Shown one piece after another: positions 16,593-25,898 of a stretch of 64,000 nt of DNA. How positions within the stretch are numbered: position 1 is the stretch's first letter; the number at the start of each line of letters is the position of its first letter. The notes under the pieces are model-generated. The model searched no databases. It saw only the letters and a list, made by a program, of their open reading frames with translations, and had not been told where the DNA came from. Both the position numbers and the translations under genes were made by a program. Source of the DNA: an uncultured Muribaculaceae bacterium (lineage in GTDB: Bacteria; Bacteroidota; Bacteroidia; Bacteroidales; Muribaculaceae); contig CAJTME010000010.1 in NCBI GenBank assembly GCA_910577315.1, forward strand, positions 51,249-115,248. The letters run 5' to 3'.

Positions 16593-17906
16593 CTATTCGT
16601 CGCGCAGGGCGTCGGTGACATTGACCCGCGAGGCATTGACTGCCGGAATCAGCGTGCCGACGACCACACAGAGAATTATTATTGCATATACGATGAGCGA
16701 GATTATGGCGAAGTGCTGCCAGAAATTCGAGATCCATGACCAGTCGTCGAGGTCTTCGGCCCTCAATCCTTCGTTAAGCCCGAGCTTGAGCGCGAATTGC
16801 AGGTATATGGCTATGCCCGTCAGGAAGGCCAGGGTGGCCAATGTGACCGCCTCGCCCAAAATCATGCCGACAATGTCGCCACGGCGCGCTCCGAACGAAC
16901 GGCGGATGCCGATTTCTGCCACACGTTTGCGGGATTGCAGCCAGAAGCAGCCGATAGTGCCGAGCAGCAGGCTGAGCAGAAAGAATGTCGAGAAAAGGTA
17001 GACCTGCCGCCGCTCGGTATAGACATTATAGGAGCGCAGCGTATCGTCCATCATCTCGTTATAGCTCATGGCTGACTTGAAATAATAGTTGCCCAGCCTT
17101 AGATTGCTCTTGGCCCAGTCACGGAACCCGGCGAGAAAATCATCCATATCGATGCCAGGACGAATACGCACCATAACGGTGAGCATATCGCCGGCAGGCT
17201 GATAACCGCCGCCATTGAAGACTACGGTGTAGGCCCTGTGCATATTGGTCCAGCGCACGTCATTCACCACACCGACCACAGTCATCGTGACCGTATCGGT
17301 GCCTGACCAGGAATCGCTGGTGATTAAATGCTTGCCGACAGCGTTCTGCCCCGGCCAAAAAGTTTCGGCCACCAGGCGGGTGATAACCAACTCATTATTG
17401 GCAAGCATATTCCGTTTTGACAATTCCGCGGCCGACGGCGACCCGGGCTCAGCCTCGATACCGTAAGTCAGGAAAAAATCATCATCGGCCGGAACAAACA
17501 TATAGTTCGGCGAAAACATGTAGACGGAGTCATCCGCCGGGTTTTCGGCAACGTATGTCTTCGAAGAATTGGACTCGCCTCCGGGAAAGGGATATTCTCC
17601 CATTTCAGTGGCATGTTCCACGGCTTCATAAGCGCGAATTTTGGCATGAATACCGGCGGCGGCTTCCTCGCGCATCGCGGCCGAATCCATCGTGGCGTCA
17701 TATTGCGGAGCGTTGTCGGGCAAGGACGCCACGGAGATTATCGCCATGCGGTCGTGGTCATATCCATTGGGGAGTGACGTGTCATAGAGGCTCGGCACAA
17801 GCTGGTCGGCCATTATCCACGTAAGAATCGAGACGATTATCAGCTCAACGAACAGCCACGCGTTGGCCCGGCGGCGGTTCCATAGATTTTTTAATATATT
17901 CTTCAT
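16593..17906 (-). CDS. ABC transporter permease, FtsX/MacB type (B-type, copy 1)
   Basis: A 437-residue permease with one N-terminal helix (about residues 18-38), a large periplasmic domain (about 40-280) and three C-terminal helices, the MacB/FtsX arrangement. The conserved FtsX-like segment RKRVAEIGIRRSFGARRGDIVGM follows helix two. It starts MKNILKNLWNRRRANAWLF, closely matching the start of the gene at 19257, so the two are paralogues. The A-type permease lies three bases upstream, suggesting an A/B heterodimer. MacB relatives export peptides, lipids or antibiotics; the substrate here is unknown. Confidence 0.9.
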   Translation of the reverse strand: MKNILKNLWNRRRANAWLFVELIIVSILTWIMADQLVPSLYDTSLPNGYDHDRMAIISVASLPDNAPQYDATMDSAAMREEAAAGIHAKIRAYEAVEHATEMGEYPFPGGESNSSKTYVAENPADDSVYMFSPNYMFVPADDDFFLTYGIEAEPGSPSAAELSKRNMLANNELVITRLVAETFWPGQNAVGKHLITSDSWSGTDTVTMTVVGVVNDVRWTNMHRAYTVVFNGGGYQPAGDMLTVMVRIRPGIDMDDFLAGFRDWAKSNLRLGNYYFKSAMSYNEMMDDTLRSYNVYTERRQVYLFSTFFLLSLLLGTIGCFWLQSRKRVAEIGIRRSFGARRGDIVGMILGEAVTLATLAFLTGIAIYLQFALKLGLNEGLRAEDLDDWSWISNFWQHFAIISLIVYAIIILCVVVGTLIPAVNASRVNVTDALRDE

Positions 17907-17909
17907 GAC

Positions 17910-19193
17910 TTACTTTTCTTTCAAGGACGAGACAATCGGTTTCCTGAGATTCATCCACGCGGGCACAAGAGCCGACAGCAGGTTGAGCAGCAGGCACAGC
18001 CCGAGGACTATAAGGAATATGCCGGGCGAGAAGAACATGTCGATGTTGACGCTCGTCGGGGCGGCGACATTGTCAAAGAATCCATTGGAAACGGTCAGTA
18101 TCTCGCCCGAGGTGAACAGCATCATCGCCCACACCACGGCAAGTCCCGCCAGGGCGCCGATGCCGGTCAGCAACAGGTTCTCCCACATCACCTGCCACAA
18201 CAGCACACCGCGGTTGGCGCCGAACGACTTGCGCACGCCGAGTTCCGACGAGCGCATGTCCATGCGGCTCGAAATCAGGCTACTGAGGTTCAGGGCAGGA
18301 ACGAGCAGCAGTATCAGCAGCATCAGCAACTCGCCGCGCAGGGCCTTTCCGACGGTAAAGTCCTGGTGAGGCCACGGATTGAAAACCCAGCGCAGATGGG
18401 TGAGCGGTTGGTTGACAAGATCCAGCGTAAGTTCATCCTGCGACGTGTTGAAGCGGCGCTCGAATTCCTTGGCCTGCGCACGGATGCCCTCAACGTTGTC
18501 GGTCAATATGGTGGTGCGGAAACTGCCGTGGTATCTGCGCCCGAACGAAGAATCGTAGCCTTTGACGGTTGTGTATGGCACGAACACCTCGCCGTATGAG
18601 CGGTCAAAGACCGAGCTTGCGTCCTTAACCACACCGACCACGCGGTATGGCACGAAATTCATCACCAGTTCGCGGCCAACGACACCCTTCCATGTTCCGA
18701 AGGCTTTCTCGGCCGTTCCCGCCGACACTACCGCGACGGGCTGGCGGTCACGCAGGTCTATCTCGCCAAACGGCTTTCCCTCGAGGAACTCATATTCATA
18801 GACCTTGAAAAAATTATGGTCGGTCGGTTTGAGAACCACCTTTATCTCCGTCTCGCCGTCCTGGCCCTTGATATAATTCTCATTGTCCCACGGGTCATAG
18901 AACGAGGTTACGACATCGGCGTCGTCAAGATTATACAGCAGCTCCGCAAGCAGTTCATAGCTATGTTGGCTCTGCCATTCGCCTCCGCCGCCGTCAGACG
19001 TGTGCACGCGGTCAAAGATGACGGTGCGCGCCCGGTTGTATTCAGGATATATCGGGGCGATCTTGACATAGGTCAGCATGGCATACAGCGTGGTGGCCGC
19101 GATGGCGAGCGCGGTGCCGCCGATGTAAATGGCCGAGAACAGCTTGTTCTGCCGCATCATCTGCCATGCCTGTTTGAAATATTGCTTTATCAT
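17910..19193 (-). CDS. ABC transporter permease, FtsX/MacB type (A-type, copy 1)
   Basis: A 427-residue permease with the MacB topology: a helix near residues 20-42, a periplasmic domain, and three helices in the last 150 residues. The FtsX segment reads MDMRSSELGVRKSFGANRG. Its first 20 residues (MIKQYFKQAWQMMRQNKLFS) are nearly identical to those of the gene at 20578, and both end in SLKEK, so this is a tandem paralogue. It lies directly before the B-type permease (gap 3) and 63 bases after the previous B-type gene, a gap that holds nonamer repeats. Confidence 0.9.
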   Translation of the reverse strand: MIKQYFKQAWQMMRQNKLFSAIYIGGTALAIAATTLYAMLTYVKIAPIYPEYNRARTVIFDRVHTSDGGGGEWQSQHSYELLAELLYNLDDADVVTSFYDPWDNENYIKGQDGETEIKVVLKPTDHNFFKVYEYEFLEGKPFGEIDLRDRQPVAVVSAGTAEKAFGTWKGVVGRELVMNFVPYRVVGVVKDASSVFDRSYGEVFVPYTTVKGYDSSFGRRYHGSFRTTILTDNVEGIRAQAKEFERRFNTSQDELTLDLVNQPLTHLRWVFNPWPHQDFTVGKALRGELLMLLILLLVPALNLSSLISSRMDMRSSELGVRKSFGANRGVLLWQVMWENLLLTGIGALAGLAVVWAMMLFTSGEILTVSNGFFDNVAAPTSVNIDMFFSPGIFLIVLGLCLLLNLLSALVPAWMNLRKPIVSSLKEK

Positions 19194-19209
19194 CTTCTGT
19201 ATTGGTTTT

Positions 19210-19246
19210 GGAGCACTCGGAGTACTCGGAGCGCTCCGAGTACTCC
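19210..19246 (-). repeat. Nonamer tandem repeat (NGAGYNCTC family), locus B
   Basis: Units GGAGTACTC, GGAGCGCTC, CGAGTACTC and CGAGTGCTC on the minus strand, starting about ten bases after the stop codon of the permease gene at 19257. The sequence between stop and repeat (AATTTTAAGG) is close to that at locus A. Confidence 0.85.
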
Positions 19247-19256
19247 TTAAAATTTA

Positions 19257-20576
19257 CTATTCATCACGCAGGGCGTCCGTTACGTTGACCCGCGAGGCGT
19301 TGATTGCCGGAATCAGCGTGCCGGCAACCACGCTCAACATTATCACGGCATACACAATCGCCGAAACGATGATGAAATGCTCGGGGAAGCTGCTCACCCA
19401 GTTATGCACCTCGAAATACATGGAGTTGTTGTCGGCTCCGTTGTCAAGGCCGTATTTGAGCGCCCATTGCAGGTAGATGAGGTCGCCGATGATGAATGCC
19501 ACAGTTGCGAGGGTCAGGCTCTCGGCCACGAGCATCCCGACGATGCGTCCGCGTCTTGCCCCGAACGAGCGGCGCACTCCGATTTCCTCGACCCTCTTAC
19601 GCGTCTGGAGCCAGAAACAGCCCACCGTGCCGAGCACCAGGTTGATGAAGAAGAAGAACGCGAGCACATAGTTCAGCATGCGGCCAGCGTGCACGCCGTT
19701 GCTGTCCTCGGTCTTGAACAGCAGTTCATCGTAGGCGCCGACGGTGTTGAGATAGAAATTCCCTACGCGGAAATCTGACTGAGCCGAGGCAAGCAAGCCG
19801 TTTATAAAGTCGGCCTTGTCAATGCCGTCCCGCAGGCGGATAACCACATTGTACGTCCTCAGAGGGAAGTGGTTATCCTTGTCATTGACCGTGCGGTAAC
19901 TTACACATGCCGAGCGTATCATCGACTGCCAGCGCACCCCGTCGGCCACGGCCACCACGCGGCGCCAGAGCGTGTCGCCGGTCTCTTCATTCACCTTATA
20001 GAGGAAGCGCTTGCCGATAGCCGATTCGCCGGGCCAGTAAATCTCGCCCACCTCTTTTGAGATAATGACTTCCGGGTCTGCGCCGCGCGGACGGCGGGAA
20101 AGTTCCTCGGGCGAGAGACTGCCCTCGGCGGTGCCGATGCCGAAAGTTTCGAAAAAATGCTCGTCAAGAGGGTAGTCAACCACATTTATCGACATCACAT
20201 CCATCACGTCATTCCCCGTAAAGAGCTGTTCGTTCGATATTGTCGTTGAGCCGATAGGATTGAAACCCATAAGGTTGCAAGCCTGTTCAACGTCGGGATT
20301 ATTACGGATTTTGGCCATAACGGCATCCACGGCGCGACGGTTGTCGTCAACCGAATCATAGCGGCCGTCATAGCCGGGAGCATCGGCGGGCAAAGACCCG
20401 AACGAGGCTATCACAAGGCGGTCAACGTCATAGCCCAACGGCAGCGACGTGTCGGCCACGCTCACCGCCACGGGGTCGACGATGACCCACGACAGGACCG
20501 CGACAAGCACCAGTTCGATGAACAGCCACAGGTTACCGCGACGGCGGTTCCAAAGATTTTTGAATATCATTTTCAT
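19257..20576 (-). CDS. ABC transporter permease, FtsX/MacB type (B-type, copy 2)
   Basis: A 439-residue permease, paralogue of the gene at 16593: same opening pattern (FKNLWNRRRGN), the same FtsX block (RKRVEEIGVRRSFGARRGRIVGM) and the same ending (NASRVNVTDALRDE). Topology is one N-terminal helix, a periplasmic domain of about 230 residues and three C-terminal helices. The periplasmic domains of the two B-type copies differ far more than their membrane parts, suggesting different partners or cargo. It begins one base after the A-type copy 2 stop, so the two are probably coupled. Confidence 0.9.
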   Translation of the reverse strand: MKMIFKNLWNRRRGNLWLFIELVLVAVLSWVIVDPVAVSVADTSLPLGYDVDRLVIASFGSLPADAPGYDGRYDSVDDNRRAVDAVMAKIRNNPDVEQACNLMGFNPIGSTTISNEQLFTGNDVMDVMSINVVDYPLDEHFFETFGIGTAEGSLSPEELSRRPRGADPEVIISKEVGEIYWPGESAIGKRFLYKVNEETGDTLWRRVVAVADGVRWQSMIRSACVSYRTVNDKDNHFPLRTYNVVIRLRDGIDKADFINGLLASAQSDFRVGNFYLNTVGAYDELLFKTEDSNGVHAGRMLNYVLAFFFFINLVLGTVGCFWLQTRKRVEEIGVRRSFGARRGRIVGMLVAESLTLATVAFIIGDLIYLQWALKYGLDNGADNNSMYFEVHNWVSSFPEHFIIVSAIVYAVIMLSVVAGTLIPAINASRVNVTDALRDE

Positions 20577-20577
20577 A

Positions 20578-21861
20578 TCATTTTTCTTTCAGGGATTGGA
20601 CAATTGGGCGGCGGAGGCTCCACCAGGCGGGAACGAGGGCTGCCATAAGGTTGAGGACCAGGCACAGCACGAGGGCGATAAGGAATACCCACGGCGAGAA
20701 CATCATGTCGGGAGTTATGGTAGATTCCACACTCAACAGGGCGTCATGACTGTTGAGAATCTGCAGAATTGTCCCGGAGGTAGCATAAATGACGCCCCAG
20801 CTTATCAACAGGCCGATTGCGCCGCCGATGAGCGTCATGAGAAAGTTCTCCCACACGACTTGCCACAGCAGCTTGCCGCGGGTGGCGCCGAAGCTCTTGC
20901 GCACGCCCAGCTCGGCCGAGCGCATCTCCATGCGCCCCGAAATCATACCGCTTAGGTTGAGCGCCGGAACCAACAGCAGCACAAGCAGGATTATCAGGTT
21001 TTTCCTCACCACCTCGCCGAGTGAGAATTCCTGGCCCGGCCAAAATCCGAAAGCCTCCTTGGCATGAACCGACGGCTGATTGTAGATTTCAACTTCTTCC
21101 TCATCCTGCGACGAATTGTATTTACGTACAGCTTCGGCGAGTTCGGCCTGCACAGCCTCGATGTCGTCCGCCACAATCACTGCCCTGAACACTCCCATCG
21201 GAGAACAGAAAAAGAGGTTGTCATAGCCGGTATAGGTGGTGTAAGGCGTGAAAATGTCGGCATAAGAGAACTTGTTGATTGTGCTGCCGGCGCGCACGAC
21301 ACCCGTCACCTCAAAGTCGGCATAGTTGAGGCTCACCGTCTTGCCGACCACGTCGCCCGTTGTCCCGAACAGCTTATTGGCCAGCACGTCGGTAATCACA
21401 GCCCTGCGCACGCCATTGTCTAAATCGGTCTGGGAAAACGGCGCACCCTCCAGGAAATCATACCCGTAGATGTCGAAAAACGCAGGGTCGGTGGGCTTGA
21501 GGTCAACAGGAATGGTGCTGAGCCCGTCTGACGCAACGACAAAATTATTGTCCCACGACGTTCCCATAAATCCGCTGACACACTCGGCACTTTTCAGCGG
21601 ATACAGGTAATCACGCACAAAGCTGTAGCCTAACTGCCCCTGACCGTAGGCTCCGCTCTTCATATCGCACGCGACAAGCGTCACATAGCCGGTGCGTCCC
21701 CGCTGGTATTCGGGATAGATGGGCGCGAGTTTGACGTAATATATCACGGCAAAGACCGTGGTGGTGGCGATGGCTATGGCCGTGCCGCCGATGTAGATGG
21801 CCGAGAACAGCTTGTTTTGCCGCATCATCCGCCATGCCTGCTTGAAATATTGCTTTATCAT
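20578..21861 (-). CDS. ABC transporter permease, FtsX/MacB type (A-type, copy 2)
   Basis: A 427-residue permease, the first of four in the block and paralogue of the gene at 17910, with the same length and the same first and last residues. The FtsX segment reads MEMRSAELGVRKSFGATRGKLLWQVVWENF. Membrane helices lie at about residues 20-42 and in the last 150 residues. It follows the HlyD adaptor gene by ten bases. Together with its partner at 19257 it forms the second permease pair, most simply explained by tandem duplication of an A-B gene pair. Confidence 0.9.
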   Translation of the reverse strand: MIKQYFKQAWRMMRQNKLFSAIYIGGTAIAIATTTVFAVIYYVKLAPIYPEYQRGRTGYVTLVACDMKSGAYGQGQLGYSFVRDYLYPLKSAECVSGFMGTSWDNNFVVASDGLSTIPVDLKPTDPAFFDIYGYDFLEGAPFSQTDLDNGVRRAVITDVLANKLFGTTGDVVGKTVSLNYADFEVTGVVRAGSTINKFSYADIFTPYTTYTGYDNLFFCSPMGVFRAVIVADDIEAVQAELAEAVRKYNSSQDEEEVEIYNQPSVHAKEAFGFWPGQEFSLGEVVRKNLIILLVLLLVPALNLSGMISGRMEMRSAELGVRKSFGATRGKLLWQVVWENFLMTLIGGAIGLLISWGVIYATSGTILQILNSHDALLSVESTITPDMMFSPWVFLIALVLCLVLNLMAALVPAWWSLRRPIVQSLKEK

Positions 21862-21871
21862 TATTATTGGT

Positions 21872-23125
21872 TTATTCTTTGAGTTTCACGTTCAATGCGT
21901 TTTCAAACCGCTTGGTGTCGGAGGCTACAATCTGCTCGCCGGTATTCAGCCCCGACACCACCTCGACATAGTCGTAACCGGCGGCGCCGAGCTGCACATT
22001 CCGGCGCTCGAGCTCTCCGGCCCCCGGACGGCGCACATAAAGCTGATAGGTTCCGGGGCCTGTGTAGAAACTGAGGTTTGGAACGCGCACCACATCGGCC
22101 CGCAGGCCGTTGGAAATCTTCACCTCGGCCTTCACGCCTGGACGCAGCACGGTGGCGCTGTCGTTCAGAATCGTCACGCGCACGTCGAGCATGCCGCTGC
22201 GGGCCGTGGGCGATACGGCGCCGACAAGGCCCTCGAGGGTCTGGCGGCTGATTTTGAGCCACACGCGGCTGCCGGCCTTGAGGTCGGGGGCATAGCTCTC
22301 GGCCACCTGCGCGTCAACCCTGTAATGTCCGAGGTCGGCCACGGTGGCGACCTGCTGTCCGGCCGATACGGTTGCGCCGAGGCGGTCGGCGATGGTGGTG
22401 ACGGTGGCACGGCGCGGCGCGCGTATTTCGGCGTCACCGAGGGTGCGGCCCAGCTGGCCCAGCTCTTTTTCCATTATCTCGATTTCGAGGAGTTTCAGCT
22501 GTTCGTCGGCCTTTTTCACATCGGTTTCGTTAGTCAGCTGCTCCTCAAGCTGTTCCAACTCGAGTTTTTGTGAATTGCAAGCCAGTTCCACCTCGCGCAC
22601 GCGGTCGGTGGTGCCGCTGCCGATGCTGTCGAGGTAGCGCTCGTTTTTCAACTCGGCCTCCTGGCGTCGCAGCTTCATGCGCGACACCTCTATCTGTTTT
22701 TTCAGCTCGCTCAGGCGGGTGCGGTTGTTGGCCCTGAGCTGATCGAGCTGGAGCCTCAGCATGGCGAGTTTGTCGAGCTGCGAGTCATAGTCGGTGCGGG
22801 CCGCGTCGAGGTCGAGCCTCAGCAGCGGTGTGCCCGCCTCCACCACATCGCCGGCGCGGTGGTAGACCTCCACCACCTTGCTCGATATAGGCGAGTTGAT
22901 TACTTCCTCGAAGGCGGGGGCCACCGTGCCGCTCGCCGGGATGGTGGCGTCGACGTCGCCGCGGTCAACGGCGGCAAATTTAAGGTCGGCCACGTTCACG
23001 CTATCGCGGGCCATGTTGAATACAACCAGCAGCAGTCCAGCCGCTGCCAAAGCCACGCAGCCATAGATAATGATTTGTTTGCGGAGGGCCTTGCGCCGCT
23101 CCTGGGGAGTTATTTCTCTGTCCAT
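21872..23125 (-). CDS. HlyD/MacA-type periplasmic adaptor of an ABC exporter
   Basis: A 417-residue adaptor with a cytoplasmic N-terminus and one membrane helix (about residues 22-42), followed by a lipoyl half-motif, a long coiled coil (LDKLAMLRLQLDQLRANNRTRL to about residue 210), the second lipoyl half and a beta-barrel domain. It would link the ABC permeases to the TolC-type channel. The start at 23125 (MDREITPQERRKALR) is preferred over an in-frame ATG at 23143 because a sigma-54 promoter at 23150-23165 would start transcription near 23140, after the upstream ATG. It is the first gene of the exporter operon. Confidence 0.92.
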   Translation of the reverse strand: MDREITPQERRKALRKQIIIYGCVALAAAGLLLVVFNMARDSVNVADLKFAAVDRGDVDATIPASGTVAPAFEEVINSPISSKVVEVYHRAGDVVEAGTPLLRLDLDAARTDYDSQLDKLAMLRLQLDQLRANNRTRLSELKKQIEVSRMKLRRQEAELKNERYLDSIGSGTTDRVREVELACNSQKLELEQLEEQLTNETDVKKADEQLKLLEIEIMEKELGQLGRTLGDAEIRAPRRATVTTIADRLGATVSAGQQVATVADLGHYRVDAQVAESYAPDLKAGSRVWLKISRQTLEGLVGAVSPTARSGMLDVRVTILNDSATVLRPGVKAEVKISNGLRADVVRVPNLSFYTGPGTYQLYVRRPGAGELERRNVQLGAAGYDYVEVVSGLNTGEQIVASDTKRFENALNVKLKE

Positions 23126-23149
23126 TGAATCAGTTTTTGGCATACATAC

Positions 23150-23165
23150 CTCAAAACCCGTGCCA
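23150..23165 (-). promoter_or_regulatory. Candidate sigma-54 (RpoN) promoter of the ABC exporter operon
   Basis: The minus strand reads TGGCACGGGTTTTGAG. The -24 element TGGCACG is perfect, and the spacing to the -12 TTG is correct; the only departure from consensus TTGCW is A for C. The predicted start site near 23140 leaves a leader of about 15 bases before the ATG at 23125. The operon itself encodes a GAFTDA-containing sigma-54 activator, which supports the call. Confidence 0.72.
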
Positions 23166-23196
23166 AAAACTTAACTGACTAATAACCAACATAAAA

Positions 23197-23233
23197 ACAA
23201 AAAGGACAGGTGTTCGCTCGTGAACACCTGTCC
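23197..23233 (-). terminator. Intrinsic terminator of the DUF3943 gene
   Basis: Perfect 12-base arms GGACAGGTGTTC/GAACACCTGTCC (23204-23215 and 23222-23233) with a 6-base loop, followed on the minus strand by TTTTTGTTTTT. It insulates the exporter operon. Lying about 65-95 bases upstream of the predicted sigma-54 start site, the palindrome could also serve as an activator site. Confidence 0.85.
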
Positions 23234-23254
23234 GAAAACGGACACCCCCTCGGG

Positions 23255-24127
23255 TCAGAAATTGATTGTCAGCGCCACGGAATTGGGCGAGAAGCCGAAC
23301 GAACCTGATATGCGGCGGCGCGAATGTGAGGCGACTTTGGCCGGATTGCCCCTGAAAAGGTCGATGACCTCGTTGACGGGGTCGAGCAGGAAGCAGGCCG
23401 CGCGGCCCAGGAACCAGCTGCCCAGCAACTCGTAACCGCGGTCGACGATGGCGCGCTTGCCCTTATACATCAGTTCGCCGAAGATGCTCCCGACAACCGG
23501 GGTTATGAACAAATCCTGATACGAGGGACGTTCCATGAACGCCTCGATGCCGAATTCCCAGCCGATGGTGGAAATCGCGGCCGAATAGAGCATCGAGCCC
23601 CAGAAGCTGAACCCGCACGAACGGGCCGCCATAAAATAGGCCGCGCCTGCATAGGGATGCAGCACATAGTTGAAAATGAACTTATCGTGGTCCCATTCGG
23701 GATTGAGCACGAATATGTTGCGGTACCAGCGCTTGAACATCGGCGTCTGCGATATTGACGCGCGGTTCCAGGCAGTGGCGTCCTCGGGCAGAAGCTCGAG
23801 AACGAAAAGCGTGCCGATGAACGCTCCCGACAGCACGGCGGTGTTTATCCACATGCGGTGCCAGTTCTGGCCTCCGGTGCAATGACGGGAATAAGGCAGC
23901 GCGTACGGGCTGACCCAGCCGTGTTTCACGGGGGCGAACTCCTCGGGATCGATAGGTTCGGGGTCAAGCTCGGGCGAGGGAAACAATCCCCGCTCGCCGG
24001 CCATTATGGGGGTAAATTCGATTTTTTCTATTTCAATGACATCAACCGAATCCACCGCAACGGGCTCTTGGGCAAAAACAGCTGTTACCCAGAAGCTTAG
24101 AATTAGAAGTGATAGTAGTTTTCTCAT
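23255..24127 (-). CDS. DUF3943 family exported protein
   Basis: A 290-residue protein with a signal peptide (residues 1-19, ending VFAQ). The core, about residues 85-255, matches my memory of DUF3943, including NYVLHPYAGAAYFMAARSCG, WEFGIEAFMERPSYQDLFITP and SIFGELMYKGKR. Several hydrophobic stretches could be membrane-embedded, and the end (SVALTINF) resembles an outer-membrane barrel terminus. The biochemical role of the family is unknown to me. It is a single-gene unit with its own terminator, just upstream of the exporter operon. Confidence 0.8.
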   Translation of the reverse strand: MRKLLSLLILSFWVTAVFAQEPVAVDSVDVIEIEKIEFTPIMAGERGLFPSPELDPEPIDPEEFAPVKHGWVSPYALPYSRHCTGGQNWHRMWINTAVLSGAFIGTLFVLELLPEDATAWNRASISQTPMFKRWYRNIFVLNPEWDHDKFIFNYVLHPYAGAAYFMAARSCGFSFWGSMLYSAAISTIGWEFGIEAFMERPSYQDLFITPVVGSIFGELMYKGKRAIVDRGYELLGSWFLGRAACFLLDPVNEVIDLFRGNPAKVASHSRRRISGSFGFSPNSVALTINF

Positions 24128-24237
24128 AGTTGAAACGGTTTTGTAACATTAAAACGCTTTCGACCCATAAAGTTATCGCCGCTTATCTTAATTTAACATT
24201 ACCGCAGCTACTTACCTCTAAGAGGGTGTTTAATAAC

Positions 24238-24264
24238 AAAAGAGCGCCCTGGCGGACGCTCTTT
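24238..24264 (-). terminator. Intrinsic terminator of the DUF1846 gene
   Basis: The minus strand forms AAAGAGCG...CGCTCTTTT followed by GTTATT, 24 bases after the stop codon of the gene at 24288. Confidence 0.75.
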
Positions 24265-24287
24265 CCCTGTATTGTTGCTGTTATTCC

Positions 24288-25766
24288 TCACTTTTTCTTC
24301 TTGGCAGGGTCGCAGGTGAGGCCCACACCGAGTTTCTTGAAAATCTTGCGGTCGACTTCGCCGAGCATCACAGTCGAGTGAACCTGGCAACCGTCCAGTT
24401 CGGGCAGCTGTTCCAGCGCGCGGCGGCAATTCTCATCATGGGTGCTGAGAACTGACAGCGCCACGAGCACCTCGTCGGTGTGCAGGCGCGGATTGCGGCT
24501 GCGCAGATAGCTTGTCTTGGTGTACTGTATCGGCTCGATCATCGCGCGGGGAATCAGCTTGACGCCGTGGTCAATGCCGGCGAGATGCTTGATTGCGTTG
24601 AGAATCAGCGCCGCGCTGGGGCCGAGCAGAGCCGAGGTCTCGGCGGTGATGATGGTGCCGTCGGCAAGCTCGATGGCCGAGCAGGGCACACCGCTGCGTT
24701 CGGCGCGTTCGCGGGCGGCCACGGTGGGGCGGCGGTAGGCGGTGTCGATATGCGCCTGTTTGAAAAGGAGGGCGATTTTGTTGACCTCGCTCTCGTTGTC
24801 CTTACCCTCGGCCAGGTGGTTGAGGGCGGTATAGTAGCGGCGGATGATCTCGTCTTTCGATGCCTTGCAGCAAACCTCGTCGTCGCTGATGCAGAATCCC
24901 ACCATGTTCACGCCCATGTCGGTGGGCGACTTGTATGGATTCTCGCCGTAGATGCCGTCGAAAAGGGCGTTCAGCACCGGGAATATCTCAATGTCGCGGT
25001 TGTAGTTGATGGCAGTCTTGCCGTAGGCCTCCAGATGGAAGGGGTCAATCATGTTCACATCGTTGAGGTCGGCGGTGGCGGCCTCGTAGGCGATGTTGAC
25101 GGGATGTTTCAGCGGAAGGCTCCACACCGGGAATGTCTCGAACTTGGCATAGCCTGCCTCGATACCGCGCTTGTGCTCGTTGTAGAGCTGGCTGAGACAC
25201 ACGGCCATCTTGCCGCTGCCGGGGCCGGGGGCGGTGACGATGACCAGGGGGCGGCTGGTCTCGATGTAGTCGTTCTTGCCGAAACCCTCGTCGGAGTCAA
25301 TCAGGGCCACATTGGTCGGATAGCCGTCGATTGTGTAGTGGCAGTAGGTCTTGATGCCAAGCCGTTCGAGGCGTTGGCGGAAAGCAACGGCGCTGCTCTG
25401 GCCGTTATAGTGGGTTATCACCACCGAGCCCACCATGAATCCCCGGTTCTGGAACTCGCCGCGAAGGCGCAGGACATCCTCGTCGTAGGTTATGCCGAGG
25501 TCGTTGCGGACTTTGTTTTTCTCGATGTCGACCGCGCTGATTACAATGACGATTTCTGCCTTGTCGCTCAGTTGCTGGAGCATCCGCAGCTTGCTGTCGG
25601 GCTGGAATCCGGGCAGAACGCGGCTGGCATGGTGGTCGTCGAAAAGTTTTCCTCCGAGCTCAAGGTAGAGCTTGTTTCCGAACTGGGCTATGCGCTCCTT
25701 GATGTGTTCGGACTGAATTTTGAGATATTTCTCGTTATCAAAACCGTATTTCATAACGGGTTGCAA
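24288..25766 (-). CDS. DUF1846 family protein
   Basis: A 492-residue cytoplasmic protein that matches the DUF1846 family over its whole length: the start KYGFDNEKYLKIQSEHIKERI, the central VTAPGPGSGKMAVCLSQLYNE with a phosphate-loop-like GPGSGK, and FPVWSLPLKHPVNIAYEAATADLNDVNMIDPFHLEAYG. The family is known from structural genomics and is widespread in Firmicutes and Bacteroidetes, but I know of no settled function; nucleotide binding is suggested by the loop. The C-terminus is lysine-rich. It is transcribed alone and ends at its own terminator. Confidence 0.88.
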   Translation of the reverse strand: MQPVMKYGFDNEKYLKIQSEHIKERIAQFGNKLYLELGGKLFDDHHASRVLPGFQPDSKLRMLQQLSDKAEIVIVISAVDIEKNKVRNDLGITYDEDVLRLRGEFQNRGFMVGSVVITHYNGQSSAVAFRQRLERLGIKTYCHYTIDGYPTNVALIDSDEGFGKNDYIETSRPLVIVTAPGPGSGKMAVCLSQLYNEHKRGIEAGYAKFETFPVWSLPLKHPVNIAYEAATADLNDVNMIDPFHLEAYGKTAINYNRDIEIFPVLNALFDGIYGENPYKSPTDMGVNMVGFCISDDEVCCKASKDEIIRRYYTALNHLAEGKDNESEVNKIALLFKQAHIDTAYRRPTVAARERAERSGVPCSAIELADGTIITAETSALLGPSAALILNAIKHLAGIDHGVKLIPRAMIEPIQYTKTSYLRSRNPRLHTDEVLVALSVLSTHDENCRRALEQLPELDGCQVHSTVMLGEVDRKIFKKLGVGLTCDPAKKKK

Positions 25767-25898
25767 ATTTACTCATTTTTCCCGGTTCGGGCATCCTCAG
25801 TTCCCGTTTTTTTCACCCGTAGCGGTCATTATTTCCGATGGATAAACACAGAAGCGGTTTTTTACCCTTTCCTCAGTCCACTTTGCCATAATTTTTAG

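Noticed and set aside
24480..25898. Long open frame on the plus strand opposite the DUF1846 gene
   Set aside because: It mirrors a well-supported gene, has no family resemblance or promoter, and arises from the codon bias of the GC-rich minus-strand gene.
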